A DNA stretch of 64,000 nt, taken from positions 22,429 through 86,428 of the forward strand of contig NZ_BSOW01000036.1 of the NCBI RefSeq assembly GCF_030160715.1, written 5' to 3'. Both the position numbers and the translations under genes were made by a program. This document shows positions 25,641-34,600 of the stretch, in pieces; the first letter of the stretch is position 1; the number at the start of each line of letters is the position of its first letter. The DNA comes from Bradyrhizobium iriomotense (GTDB taxonomy: Bacteria > Pseudomonadota > Alphaproteobacteria > Rhizobiales > Xanthobacteraceae). The notes under the pieces are model-generated. The model was not told the origin of the DNA. It searched no databases and was given only the letters and a program-made list of their open reading frames with translations.

Positions 25641-26441
25641 TCAGCCGAGGGCGCCGACCTCGAACACCTCGCCGTCATAGCCGGCCTCGCGGGGGATGCG
25701 GAGCTGGCGACCCGTTTCAGTCTTGCTCATCACCGGCATCACCGTGACGATGGACATGCCGCGGGCATGGTCGAGAGCGGACGTCACGGTCGGCTGCTTG
25801 GCAAGCCGGATCAGGTTGCGCGTGGTCGGAAACGGCAGCTTGAAGCGGCCGCTTTCACCACCCGCCACGGCTTCGCGCGGGGAGATCCAGATCGAGTCCG
25901 TCGACTCCCTTCCGTCATGGGCGCCGAGTTGGTCGGGCGGCGCCGCGGCGAGGAAGAACCAGGTGTCGAAGCGCTTCGGCATGCCCTCCGGCGTGATCCA
26001 GTGTGCATAGGGTACCAGCGCGTTGAGCGCGAGCTGGAGGCCGTTGTCGGAGAGGATGCTGAGGAAGCTGATCTTGTGCTCGTTGAGCGCGATGCGATGG
26101 GCATCCGCGATCGCGCCGGCACGTTTGGCGTCGACCGGCGCGGAAGAGCCCTTCTCGCGCGCCAGCAAGATGCCGCTCTCCTCGAACGTCTCGCGGATCG
26201 CCGCGATCCTGAAGCCGAGATCGGATTCGGAGAGCCCCTCGCCGCCCGCGTAAAGCGCAGGCCGCGCGATGATTTCCTTGTCGCCGGCATCGACGCTGCC
26301 CCCGGGAAACACCAGCGCGCCCGAGTTGAACTCGATCTGATGGTGACGCACCATCATGAAGACCTCGATCTCCTTCGCTGCTGCGCTGTCGCGCAGCAGG
26401 AGGATGGTCGAAGCGGGACGCGTGGCGGCGATCTCGGCCAT
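25641..26441 (-). CDS. Nudix hydrolase, NUDT19-like
   Basis: A 266-residue protein from the ATG at 26441 (MAEIAATRPASTILLLRD). A frame reaching 26723 only shadows the upstream gene. The Nudix box is split: PGGSVDAGDKE is separated from AAIRETFEESGILL by about 20 residues, as in the NUDT19/RP2p group of CoA-type diphosphatases. It probably hydrolyses a nucleoside diphosphate derivative such as an acyl-CoA. It starts four bases after the DapA-like gene stops, so the two are co-transcribed. Confidence 0.9.
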   Translation of the reverse strand: MAEIAATRPASTILLLRDSAAAKEIEVFMMVRHHQIEFNSGALVFPGGSVDAGDKEIIARPALYAGGEGLSESDLGFRIAAIRETFEESGILLAREKGSSAPVDAKRAGAIADAHRIALNEHKISFLSILSDNGLQLALNALVPYAHWITPEGMPKRFDTWFFLAAAPPDQLGAHDGRESTDSIWISPREAVAGGESGRFKLPFPTTRNLIRLAKQPTVTSALDHARGMSIVTVMPVMSKTETGRQLRIPREAGYDGEVFEVGALG

Positions 26442-26445
26442 CGCG

Positions 26446-27399
26446 TTAACCCGCCGCGCTCGATTGCGGCTGGAGATTGGCGCGCTTGTCGACGCGGGCC
26501 ACGCGCGACAGCAGATACTCGACCTCGGCCTTCGCTGCCGGCGTGATGGTCGCGCCGGGCTTGCGCTGCGCGCTGGAGGCGATGATGCCACGCTTCTGGA
26601 GCACGTATTTGCGCACCGTGAGGCCGACGCCGGGCTGCTGCTCGTAGCGCATGAGAGGCAGATGGGCATCGAACAGATCGTGCGCGGCATCGCGCTTGCC
26701 GTCCTTCGACAGGCGAACGACATCGATCAACAGCTCGGGGAAGGCATAGCCGGTCATCGCGCCGTCGGCGCCGCGCTCCATTTCGAAGTCGAGGAACATG
26801 CCGCCATTGCCGCAGAGGATCGAGAGCGGGCGCAGCGAGCCGTCCTTCTGGAAATTGCGCAGGGTCGAGATCTTTTCGAGTCCCGGCCAGTCCTCGTGCT
26901 TGAGCATCACACAGTTCGGATTGTCCATGACGATCTTGCGGATCACCGCGGGCGTGAACACCACGGAGAGCGTGAGCGGATAATCCTGAAGCACCCACGG
27001 CACGTCGGGGCCGATCGCTTCGGCCGCCTGCTTGAAATAGCCGATGATTTGATCATCGGTGCGCAAGCTTGGCGGCGGCGCGATCATCACGCCGGCGGCG
27101 CCTGCGTCCATCGAGGCACGCGCCAGCGAACGCATCGTGGCAAAACCCGGCGCGGAGACGCCGACGATCACCTGCATTGTCTTCGCGCGCTTGACGAAGC
27201 GGACCGCCACCTGCTCGGCTTCCGCGGCATCGAGCTTCGGCGCCTCGCCGAGGATGCCGAGTACCGTCACGCCCTCGCAGCCGACCTCCGCGTAGAAATC
27301 GGTCAGGCGGTCGATCGAGCGCTCGTCGATCCGGCCGTCATCATGGAACGGCGTCGGCGCGATCGCGAAGGTGCCCTTGGCTTCGGCGGTGAGTTTCAT
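26446..27399 (-). CDS. Dihydrodipicolinate synthase (DapA)-family lyase
   Basis: A 317-residue TIM-barrel protein. The Schiff-base lysine is in VMLKHEDWPG, the conserved Tyr in QDYPLT, and GILGEAPKLDAAEAE replaces the usual G-T-G-E pattern. The altered active-site loop and C-terminal extension suggest a pyruvate-dependent aldolase or dehydratase rather than the lysine-pathway enzyme. It is upstream of the Nudix gene in the same operon. Confidence 0.88.
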   Translation of the reverse strand: MKLTAEAKGTFAIAPTPFHDDGRIDERSIDRLTDFYAEVGCEGVTVLGILGEAPKLDAAEAEQVAVRFVKRAKTMQVIVGVSAPGFATMRSLARASMDAGAAGVMIAPPPSLRTDDQIIGYFKQAAEAIGPDVPWVLQDYPLTLSVVFTPAVIRKIVMDNPNCVMLKHEDWPGLEKISTLRNFQKDGSLRPLSILCGNGGMFLDFEMERGADGAMTGYAFPELLIDVVRLSKDGKRDAAHDLFDAHLPLMRYEQQPGVGLTVRKYVLQKRGIIASSAQRKPGATITPAAKAEVEYLLSRVARVDKRANLQPQSSAAG

Positions 27400-27417
27400 T
27401 CGTCCTTTATCCTCTCA

Positions 27418-27499
27418 TCAGTCATTCCGGGGCGGTCCGCAGGACCGAACCCGGAGTCTCGAGGTTCCAGGTTCATGCTTGGCATGCCCTGGAACGACT
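27418..27499. repeat. Palindromic intergenic repeat
   Basis: A GC-rich element containing GGTCCGCAGGACC and TTCCAGG...CCTGGAA inverted repeats, of the type scattered through Bradyrhizobium genomes. It is non-coding and lies between the SDR and DapA-like genes. Confidence 0.6.
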
Positions 27500-27508
27500 C
27501 TCCAAAAA

Positions 27509-28387
27509 TCAAAACCGCCGCGCCGACTTCCTGATCTCCTCCTCGGAGAAGAAGATCTCCTTGGCATGATCTGCGATGTCCTCGGCCTTCCAGCCCGTGT
27601 GCGGCGGTTTCCAGCCTTCCATCTCCATCATCCGCATTTCGCGCACGCCGCGGGGCCCGGACACGCCCAGCACCTTGCCGGTCTGGTCGCCCGACAAATC
27701 GCTGACCATGTATAGCACGGCCGGCGCGATGCCGTCCGGCCCGAGCGCCGCACCTGGGTTCTCCTTATAGCGGGGCAGGTCTGCGGTCATGCGGGTCAGC
27801 GCGCCCGGCGCCAGCGTCCAGATCCGGATGTTGTATTTGCGGCCCTCGATCGCCAGCACGTTGGACAGGCCCCAGATGCCGCCCTTGGCCGCGCCGTAAT
27901 TGGTCTGGCCGAAATTTCCGATCAGGCCCGAGGTCGAGGAGGTGTTGACGATGACGCCGCCGCCATTTTCCCGCATCCAGCGAAACACCGGCAAGGTACA
28001 ACAGAAGGTGCCCTTCAGATGCACCTTGATGACCTGGTCCCAATCGGCTTCCGCGGCCTTGGCAAAAGTCTGGTCGCGCAAAATGCCGGCATTGTTGACG
28101 AGAATGTCGGCGCGGCCAAAGTGCTTGATGGCGTCGTCGAACACGGACTGGCCGCCTTCCATGGTGGAGATGTCGGCACCGTTGGCGACCGCGCGGCCGC
28201 CTTCGGCCTTGATCGCGTCGACCACCTGCTCGGCCATCGACTTGTCAGCGCCTGAGCCATCGCGAGGGCCACCGAGGTCGTTGACGACGACCGCCGCCCC
28301 TTCCCGCGCGAACAGTTTTGCGTAGGCCTCACCGAGCCCGCCGCCCGCGCCGGTGATCAGCGCAACCTTGCCGTCGAGTAGTCCCAT
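27509..28387 (-). CDS. SDR-family oxidoreductase (hydroxyacyl-CoA dehydrogenase-like)
   Basis: A 292-residue short-chain dehydrogenase with a cofactor motif (TGAGGGLGEAYAKLF), NNAG (LVNNAGILRDQ) and a catalytic Ser-Tyr-Lys (NTSSTSGLIG, NYGAAKGG). It resembles the dehydrogenase part of peroxisomal multifunctional enzyme 2, which oxidises 3-hydroxyacyl-CoA. It lies downstream of a MaoC hydratase, DUF35 protein and thiolase on the same strand, which together supply the last steps of a beta-oxidation spiral. Confidence 0.93.
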   Translation of the reverse strand: MGLLDGKVALITGAGGGLGEAYAKLFAREGAAVVVNDLGGPRDGSGADKSMAEQVVDAIKAEGGRAVANGADISTMEGGQSVFDDAIKHFGRADILVNNAGILRDQTFAKAAEADWDQVIKVHLKGTFCCTLPVFRWMRENGGGVIVNTSSTSGLIGNFGQTNYGAAKGGIWGLSNVLAIEGRKYNIRIWTLAPGALTRMTADLPRYKENPGAALGPDGIAPAVLYMVSDLSGDQTGKVLGVSGPRGVREMRMMEMEGWKPPHTGWKAEDIADHAKEIFFSEEEIRKSARRF

Positions 28388-28417
28388 GATGGCTTCTCCC
28401 TGTTCTCGTTTTTCTCG

Positions 28418-28474
28418 GGTCCCGGCTCAGAGGCGCATTTCTTACGTGCTGCGCCGCGTCCGGGGCACGAGACC
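28418..28474. repeat. GC-rich palindromic intergenic repeat (partial)
   Basis: The sequence GGGTCCCGGCTC...GCGCCGCGTCCGGGG resembles the longer element at 31211-31346. Non-coding. Confidence 0.55.
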
Positions 28475-28477
28475 TTC

Positions 28478-29338
28478 CTAACCCAGCACCGTCTTGCCGT
28501 TCTTGATCACGGTGACGCCGCGCGATTTCACCTTCGCCTCGAACGAGATCACGTTGCCGTCCTTCCAGAGCTCCATGGTTACGGTCTCGCCGGGATAGAC
28601 GGGCGATGAGAACCGCGCGATGTGCTGGCGGAAGGCGCTTGGATCGTAGTCGGCATAGGTCTGGAGCACGCCGCGGCAGGTGATGCCGTAGGTGCACATG
28701 CCGTGCAGGATCGGTCGCGGAAAGCCGGCTTTCTTGGCGAACTCGGGATCACTGTGCAGAGGGTTGCGGTCGCCGCAGAGGCGATAGACCAGCGCCTGGT
28801 CGGGACGCGTGGAGATGTCGATCGTCCTGTCGGGCTCGCGCGACGGAATCTTGTGGGGATCGGGCTGCGTCAGGTTCGGCCCGCCGAAGCCGCCGTCGCC
28901 GCGGGCAAAGCGCGAGGCGACGAGGGTAGCGAGCTTCTCGCCCTTCTCGTTCTTGAGAACCGTCTGGTGGCTGATCACGACGCCCTTGTCCTTGCCCTTG
29001 TCGTAGACCTCGAGCACCGAGGAGTCGGCGGTGATGTGAGCCGCGGCCGGCAATGGCTGGTGGAAAGTGATGTCGCGCTCTCCGTCGACCACCATGACGC
29101 GATTCAGATTCATCTCGCCCGGCCCCGAACCCCAGGCCGCGACGGAGGCGAACGTCGGCACCACCTTGAGCGGCCGCGGCGTCAGCGTGCCCTCGTTGAC
29201 GAAGGCGAGTTCCTTCTCGTCCATGGGATCGCCGCCGAGCCCGATGCCATAGGCATAGAGCATCACCTCGCGATCGCTGTAGGCGTATTTCTGCCCGAGG
29301 TTTTTCAGGCCTTTGAGTTCTTCATATCTGGCCGACAT
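28478..29338 (-). CDS. MaoC-like enoyl-CoA hydratase
   Basis: A 286-residue double hot-dog protein from the ATG at 29338 (MSARYEELKGLKNLGQKY). The longer frame to 29521 is encoded by an intergenic repeat. The C-terminal hydratase motif is clear (YRLCGDRNPLHSDPEFAKKA, then PILHGMCTYG), with the catalytic Asp and His in that motif. It should hydrate 2-enoyl-CoA to the (R)-3-hydroxyacyl-CoA that the following SDR can oxidise. Confidence 0.93.
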   Translation of the reverse strand: MSARYEELKGLKNLGQKYAYSDREVMLYAYGIGLGGDPMDEKELAFVNEGTLTPRPLKVVPTFASVAAWGSGPGEMNLNRVMVVDGERDITFHQPLPAAAHITADSSVLEVYDKGKDKGVVISHQTVLKNEKGEKLATLVASRFARGDGGFGGPNLTQPDPHKIPSREPDRTIDISTRPDQALVYRLCGDRNPLHSDPEFAKKAGFPRPILHGMCTYGITCRGVLQTYADYDPSAFRQHIARFSSPVYPGETVTMELWKDGNVISFEAKVKSRGVTVIKNGKTVLG

Positions 29339-29390
29339 TATCGCATTCCTCCAGAGATCCTTTCCGCGAGCGACGTCGCCAGTTGTTGTG

Positions 29391-29535
29391 CCCTCTCCCC
29401 TTGTGGGAGAGGGCTGCGCTCTCGTCGCAACAAACTCATTGGGGTGAGGGGTTCGCTCCGCAGCGAAAGTCTCTCCATGGAGAGAACCCCTCATCCGGCG
29501 CTTCGCGCCACCTTCTCCCACGAGGGGAGAAGGAA
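29391..29535. repeat. Intergenic palindromic repeat (CCCTCTCC...GGAGAGGG type)
   Basis: Two inverted-repeat units: CCCTCTCCCC..GGGAGAGGG at the left and CCTCATCCGGCGCTTCGCGCCACC with flanking CTCC/GGAG at the right. It creates a false 61-codon N-terminal extension of the MaoC gene. A related element is at 49808-49917. Confidence 0.7.
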
Positions 29536-29542
29536 CAAAGAC

Positions 29543-29932
29543 CTACACCGGCGTAAAGAACGGCAGCGGCGCGCCGTCGGTGGACTTCCACACCACCTTC
29601 ACCCTCTGGCCGATCTTCAGCGTCGTCAGATCGCAATCGACGAAGTTGGTCTGGAGCGACGGACCTTCCTTCAGCGTGACGTAGCCGATCGCATAAGGTC
29701 CGGTCGGCGACTTCCGCATCAGGCTGTAGGTGTAGATCGTGCCCTCACCCGAAGACTCCTCCCACACCGTCTTGTCGGAGAAGCAGAACGGACAGATCGC
29801 GCGCGGAAAGTAATGTGCTTCGCCACACGCCGTGCAGCGCTTGATCATGAACTTGCCCTGCTTCGCGGCGTCCCAGAACGGCGCCGTCTCCGCGCTCGTC
29901 ACCGGTGCCGGATATTTCTTTGCATCACCCAT
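29543..29932 (-). CDS. OB-fold zinc-ribbon (DUF35) acyl-CoA-associated protein
   Basis: A 129-residue protein with the DUF35 pattern: an N-terminal helix (PFWDAAKQGKFMIKRC), a four-Cys zinc ribbon (CTACGEAHYFPRAICPFC) and an OB-fold (GEGTIYTYSLMRKSP). DUF35 proteins typically pair with thiolase-like partners and promote their acyl-CoA reactions. Its ATG shares one base with the thiolase stop (TGATG), showing tight coupling with that gene. The long frame continuing upstream is a shadow. Confidence 0.9.
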   Translation of the reverse strand: MGDAKKYPAPVTSAETAPFWDAAKQGKFMIKRCTACGEAHYFPRAICPFCFSDKTVWEESSGEGTIYTYSLMRKSPTGPYAIGYVTLKEGPSLQTNFVDCDLTTLKIGQRVKVVWKSTDGAPLPFFTPV

Positions 29933-31089
29933 CACACGCGCTCCAGAATGGCCGTCGAGGCGGCATGGCGGACGCCCAACAATCCGCCGGTGCCGTGGGC
30001 GATGGCGAGATCGCAATTCCTGACCTGCACCTTCGGATGCGCCTCGCCTCGCAACTGCCTGACGGCTTCGATGATCTTGGTCATACCACCGCGGTTGACG
30101 GGATGGTTGCTGCACAGGCCGCCGCCATCGGTGTTGAAAGGCAGCTTGCCGACGCCCGAGATCAGATTGCCGTCGGCGACGAATTTTCCGCCCTCGCCCT
30201 TCTTGCAGAAGCCGAGGTCCTCGAGCTGCATCAGCACCGTGATGGTGAAGCTGTCGTAGATCGAGGCATACTTGATATCCTTCGGCGTGATGCCCGCTTC
30301 TTCGAAGGCACGAGGGCCGGACCACACGCCTGCGGAGTAGGTGAGGTCGAGATCCTTGCCGCCGCGCGGCCCCTTCATCGCCTCGCCATGGCCGATCAGG
30401 CGCACCTGCGGCTTCTTCAGGCTCTTGGCAATCTCCGGCGTCGTCACGATCAGCGCGCCGCCGCCGTCGGAGACGACGCAGCAGTCCATCCGATGCAGGG
30501 GATCGGAGATCATCGGCGAATTCAGGACGTCCTCGACGGTGACGACGTCCTTCAGCATCGCGTGCGGATTGTATTGCGCGTGATGGGAGGCCGCGACCTT
30601 GATCCAGGCGAGCTGCTCGCTCGTGGTGCCATAGTCGTGCATGTGGCGCATGGCACACATGCCATAGGCATTGTGGGTGGTCGCGCCGTATGCGGCCTCG
30701 AAATCGAGCTCGGCACCGGCCGCCCGTGGCGGCATCACCCCGGTGCGCGGCTTGCCCGCGAGCGTGATCAGCGCGATCGAGCATTTGCCCGCGGCGATCG
30801 CTTCTGCCGCATGGCCGAGATGGATGATGTAGGAACAGCCGCCGGTCTCGGTGGAATCGACGTGGCTCAGCTTCTTCGTATTTAGGCCGAGATAATCGAC
30901 CATCGGCCAGGCGCCGCCCGGCGCATCGCCCGCGCAGAAATAGCCGTCGACGTCGTCCTTGCTCAGCCCGGCATCCTCGATCGCCCCCTTGGCGACCTCG
31001 GCGTGGAGCTGCGCGGTGGATTTGTCCGGCGCATGCCGGGTCGGGTGCTCATAAATCCCGGCAATGTAGGCCTTGCCCTTGATGGTCAA
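29932..31089 (-). CDS. Thiolase-family protein (SCP-x/lipid-transfer type)
   Basis: A 385-residue thiolase-fold protein. A Cys-containing segment (STETGGCSYIIHLGHAAEAI) sits where the nucleophile is expected, and a late His-Gly-Thr-Gly (AIAHGTGGLLGVRHA) matches the C-terminal active-site region. The SCP-x type usually works with a DUF35 partner, here the next gene, to cleave branched or steroid-like 3-ketoacyl-CoA. It heads the leftward thiolase, DUF35, MaoC, SDR cluster. Confidence 0.9.
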   Translation of the reverse strand: MTIKGKAYIAGIYEHPTRHAPDKSTAQLHAEVAKGAIEDAGLSKDDVDGYFCAGDAPGGAWPMVDYLGLNTKKLSHVDSTETGGCSYIIHLGHAAEAIAAGKCSIALITLAGKPRTGVMPPRAAGAELDFEAAYGATTHNAYGMCAMRHMHDYGTTSEQLAWIKVAASHHAQYNPHAMLKDVVTVEDVLNSPMISDPLHRMDCCVVSDGGGALIVTTPEIAKSLKKPQVRLIGHGEAMKGPRGGKDLDLTYSAGVWSGPRAFEEAGITPKDIKYASIYDSFTITVLMQLEDLGFCKKGEGGKFVADGNLISGVGKLPFNTDGGGLCSNHPVNRGGMTKIIEAVRQLRGEAHPKVQVRNCDLAIAHGTGGLLGVRHAASTAILERV

Positions 31090-31397
31090 GTGGAGTCTCC
31101 GCTGACGTTTCTTCTGTCGGTTTTTCTGACGCGCCGGGCCAGTATTGGCAAGCGCGGAAATATTCCGTCGGGCGAGCGGGCAGCGGCTTGGCGCAAGTGG
31201 GCAGATGTCTCGTGTCCCGGACGCGCTGCAACGCTCTAGCGTTGCTGCGCAGAGCCGGGACCCATGCCGCCGCGCGCATCGTTGCGAAATCGGCCCCGGC
31301 TCTGCAGCGCACCGCTAAGAGGCGCTGCGCTGCGTCCGGGGCAAGAGAGATTAGCCAAGATCATAAAGGTGATTTGCCCGACGGCACAAGCTATTTT
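31090..31397. other. Intergenic region dominated by a repeat
   Basis: Between the thiolase start and the small membrane protein there is no gene. Bases 31211-31346 are a palindromic repeat. The rest should hold the thiolase promoter, but I could not place its elements. Confidence 0.5.
31211..31346. repeat. GC-rich palindromic repeat (CCCGGACGCGCTGC type)
   Basis: Contains TCCCGGACGCGCTGCAACGC with GCGTTGC and AGAGCCGGGA returning as inverted copies, then a second CCCCGGCTCTGCAGCG...GCGCTGCGTCCGGGG pair. It is a typical Bradyrhizobium intergenic element and may end transcripts from either side. Confidence 0.65.
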
Positions 31398-31667
31398 CTA
31401 TTTTTTCGAAATCAACCCCATGCAAAGGAGCAGCGCGGGGCGCACAAGGCATCCGAGAAATGCGCCCAGCAGGCAAAGGGCGGCAATTTCGTTGTTCCAC
31501 CTGAATCCGGCATGGGCCACCGCGCGAACCATCAGGAAGTAGATCGCGAGGACAAGCCCGCCTGCGAACAAGACTCTTTCCCAAAAAAGCTTGGTCGGCG
31601 AGCAGATCACTCCGCACACGAAACCGAGCGACACTTCGCCCCAGTGGAGCCCCAGCCACTCGCTCAT
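31398..31667 (-). CDS. Small membrane protein of unknown function
   Basis: An 89-residue protein (MSEWLGLHWGEVSLGFVCG) with two to three hydrophobic spans (FAGGLVLAIYFLMV and IAALCLLGAFLGCLVRPALL). It starts close to the end of the indolepyruvate oxidoreductase gene, so it may be transcribed with it. No family recognised. Confidence 0.6.
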   Translation of the reverse strand: MSEWLGLHWGEVSLGFVCGVICSPTKLFWERVLFAGGLVLAIYFLMVRAVAHAGFRWNNEIAALCLLGAFLGCLVRPALLLCMGLISKK

Positions 31668-31679
31668 CAAGCGACCACC

Positions 31680-34600
31680 CTATTCCGCCGCGATCTGCCT
31701 TGGCGCGGGCGGCGGGCTTGCGAGGTCGGCGGCGAGCTGGGCATAGCGGGCTTTCGCGGCCTGCACCGCCTTGTCCTTGACCGGGCCGTAGCCGCGGATG
31801 CGGTCGGGCAGCGACAACAGCTCCACTGCGGTGTCATGGGTGACCGGCGACAACAGGCCGAGCACGGTGGCGACGTCCTTTTCGTAGCCGTTGATCAGGT
31901 CGCGCTCGAGCTTGCGGTCGGCCGAGTAGCCAAAAATGTCCAGCGGGGTGCCGCGCAGGAAGCGGAATCTTGCGAGCCAGCGGAAGACGCCGAGCATCCA
32001 CGGGCCGAAGGCGCGCTTCTTGGGGCGGCCCTGTGCATCGACGCCACTGCTGAGGATCGGCGGCGCGAGGTTGAAGCTGAACTTGAAGTCGCCTTCGAAC
32101 TGGTCGCGGAGCTGCTGCTCGAACTGGCCGTCGGTAAAGAGCCGCGCGACCTCGTACTCGTCCTTGTAGGCCAGCAGCTTGGCGTAGTTGATCGCCACAG
32201 CGCGCGGGAGCGCATCGCCATGGCCGCCCTTCACCGCGGCGTCGCGGACCCGGTCGACCAGCTTGCGATAGCGCTTGGCAAGGCGGCCGTTCTGGTAGGC
32301 GGTGAGATGCTTGGAGCGATGCTCGATGATCTCATCCAGCGTCATTGCCTCAAGGCTCTTCGGCGCGACCACATCGTCCTGGCCCTTCAGCATGTCGGCG
32401 AGCCGCTTGGGATCGGCGACCGCAAGACGGCCGAGGCGGAAGGCTTCCTTGTTCATCTTGATCGAGACGCCGTTGACCTCGATCGCCTGCTCGATCGCCT
32501 CGGCGCCAACCGGCAAGAGGCCCTTCTGATAGGCATAGCCCATCATCATCATGTTGGTGGCGATCGCATCGCCAAGGAGCTGCTCGGCTGGCTTGGTGAA
32601 GTCGAAGAAGGTGGAGTCCTCGTGCAGAGCGGTTTCCAGCACCGCGTTCAGCTTGCGGGTCTGGAAGTTGAAGTCGCGGTTGAGGATGAAATCGGCGGTG
32701 GGAATGACGTGGCTGTTGATGATGCCGCGGGTGCGGCTGGAATCGCAGAGCGAGATCGTGTCCTTGGCGACCGCGACGACCTCGTCCGCGGCGAGCACGA
32801 GATCGGCCGTGCCCGTGACGATGCGCGAGCACGTCACCTCCGCCGGATGATCCGACAGGCGGACGTGGCTCAGCACCGCCCCGCCCTTTTGCGCGAGGCC
32901 CGACATGTCGAGGATCATCGAGGCCTTGCCCTCGATATGGGCGGCCATGCCAAGCAGCGCGCCGATCGTGAGCACACCGGTGCCGCCGACGCCACCGACG
33001 GCGATGTTGTAGGGCTTGTCCAGCGAGGGCTTCGACGCGGGCTCCGGCAGCTCGCCGATATCAGCAAGCTCCGCCGGCGCACGATGGCGCGGCGCGCCGC
33101 CGTCGATGGTGACGAAGGACGGACAGAAGCCCTTCAAGCAGGAATAGTCCTTGTTGCAGGAGGACTGGTTGATGGTGCGCTTGCGACCGAACTCGGTCTC
33201 CAGCGGCTCGACCGAGATGCAGTTCGACTGCACCGAGCAGTCGCCGCAGCCCTCGCAGACCGCCGGGTTGATCATCACGCGGCGCGCCGGATCCTCCATC
33301 AGGCCGCGCTTGCGGCGGCGACGCTTTTCGGCGGCGCAGGTCTGCACGAAGACGATCGCGGACGTGCCCTTGTACTCGCGGCACATCTTCATGACGTTCT
33401 CGAGCTCGTCGCGATGATACTTCTTCACGCCGGGCGCAATGGTATCTGCGGGATAGGCGTCGGGATTTTCCGAGACGAGATAGAGCTCGCGGATGCCTTC
33501 GGCATGGAGCTGGAAGGTGATCTGCTGCGGCGAGAGGTCGCCGTCATGGCGCTGGCCACCGGTCATCGCCACCGCGTCGTTGTAGAGGATCTTGTAGGTG
33601 ATGTTGGCCTTGGAGGCGATCGCCTGCCGGATCGCCAGAATGCCGGAATGGAAATAGGTGCCGTCGCCGAGGTTCGCGAAAATGTGGTTCTCGTTGGTGA
33701 AAGGCGCGATGCCGACCCACGGCACGCCCTCGCCGCCCATATGCGTAAAAGTCTCGGTCGAGCGATCCATCCACAGCGCCATGAAGTGGCAGCCGATGCC
33801 GGCAAGCGCGCGGCTGCCTTCGGGGACCTTCGTGGATGTGTTGTGGGGGCAGCCGGAGCAGAAGTACGGGGTGCGGGAGACGGGCGCGGTCGCCTGCATC
33901 TGGGTGGCCTGACGGCCGTTGAACCAGTCGGCCTTGGCGCGGAGCATCTCGGCGATTTCAGGGTTGAGATTAAGTCGAAGGAGTCGTTCGGTGATCGAGC
34001 TTGCAAGCGAGGCGACACTGAGCTCGGCGGCGAAGGTGAGGAAGCGCTTGTCGTGGTCGTCCATCTTGCCGATGATGCGCGGGCGGACGTCGTCGCGCCA
34101 GTTGAACAGCTCCTGCTTGACCTGGTTCTCGACGATCTCGCGGCGTTCCTCGATGATGAAGATCTCCTCGAGGCCGACCGCGAACTGTCGCACGCCCTCC
34201 GGCTCCAGCGGCCAGGGCATGCCGATCTTGTAGAGGCGAAGCCCGATCTTGGCCGCGACCTCCTCGGTGATGCCGAGCTCGCGCAGCGCTTGCCGCACGT
34301 CCTCGTAGCTCTTGCCCGACGCCATGATGCCGTAGCGGGCGTTCGGCGAATCCATCGTGACGCGGTTGACCTTGTTGGCGCGGGCGAAAGCGATCGCCGC
34401 ATAGCCCTTGTAGTCCTGGAGGCGCCGGTCCTGCTCGAAGCGATCGTCGGGCCAGCGCAGGTTGAGGCCGCCGGGCGGCAGCTCGAAATCGGCGGGAATG
34501 ATGAAGGGCTTCATCTCGTCGGTGAGATCGATCTCGGCGGTGGTCTCCACCGTCTCCGTAATCACCTTCATGCCGACCCAGCAGCCCGAGTAGCGCGACA

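Noticed and set aside
28622..30259. 545-codon plus-strand frame
   Set aside because: It overlaps the MaoC and DUF35 genes and a repeat on the opposite strand; shadow only.
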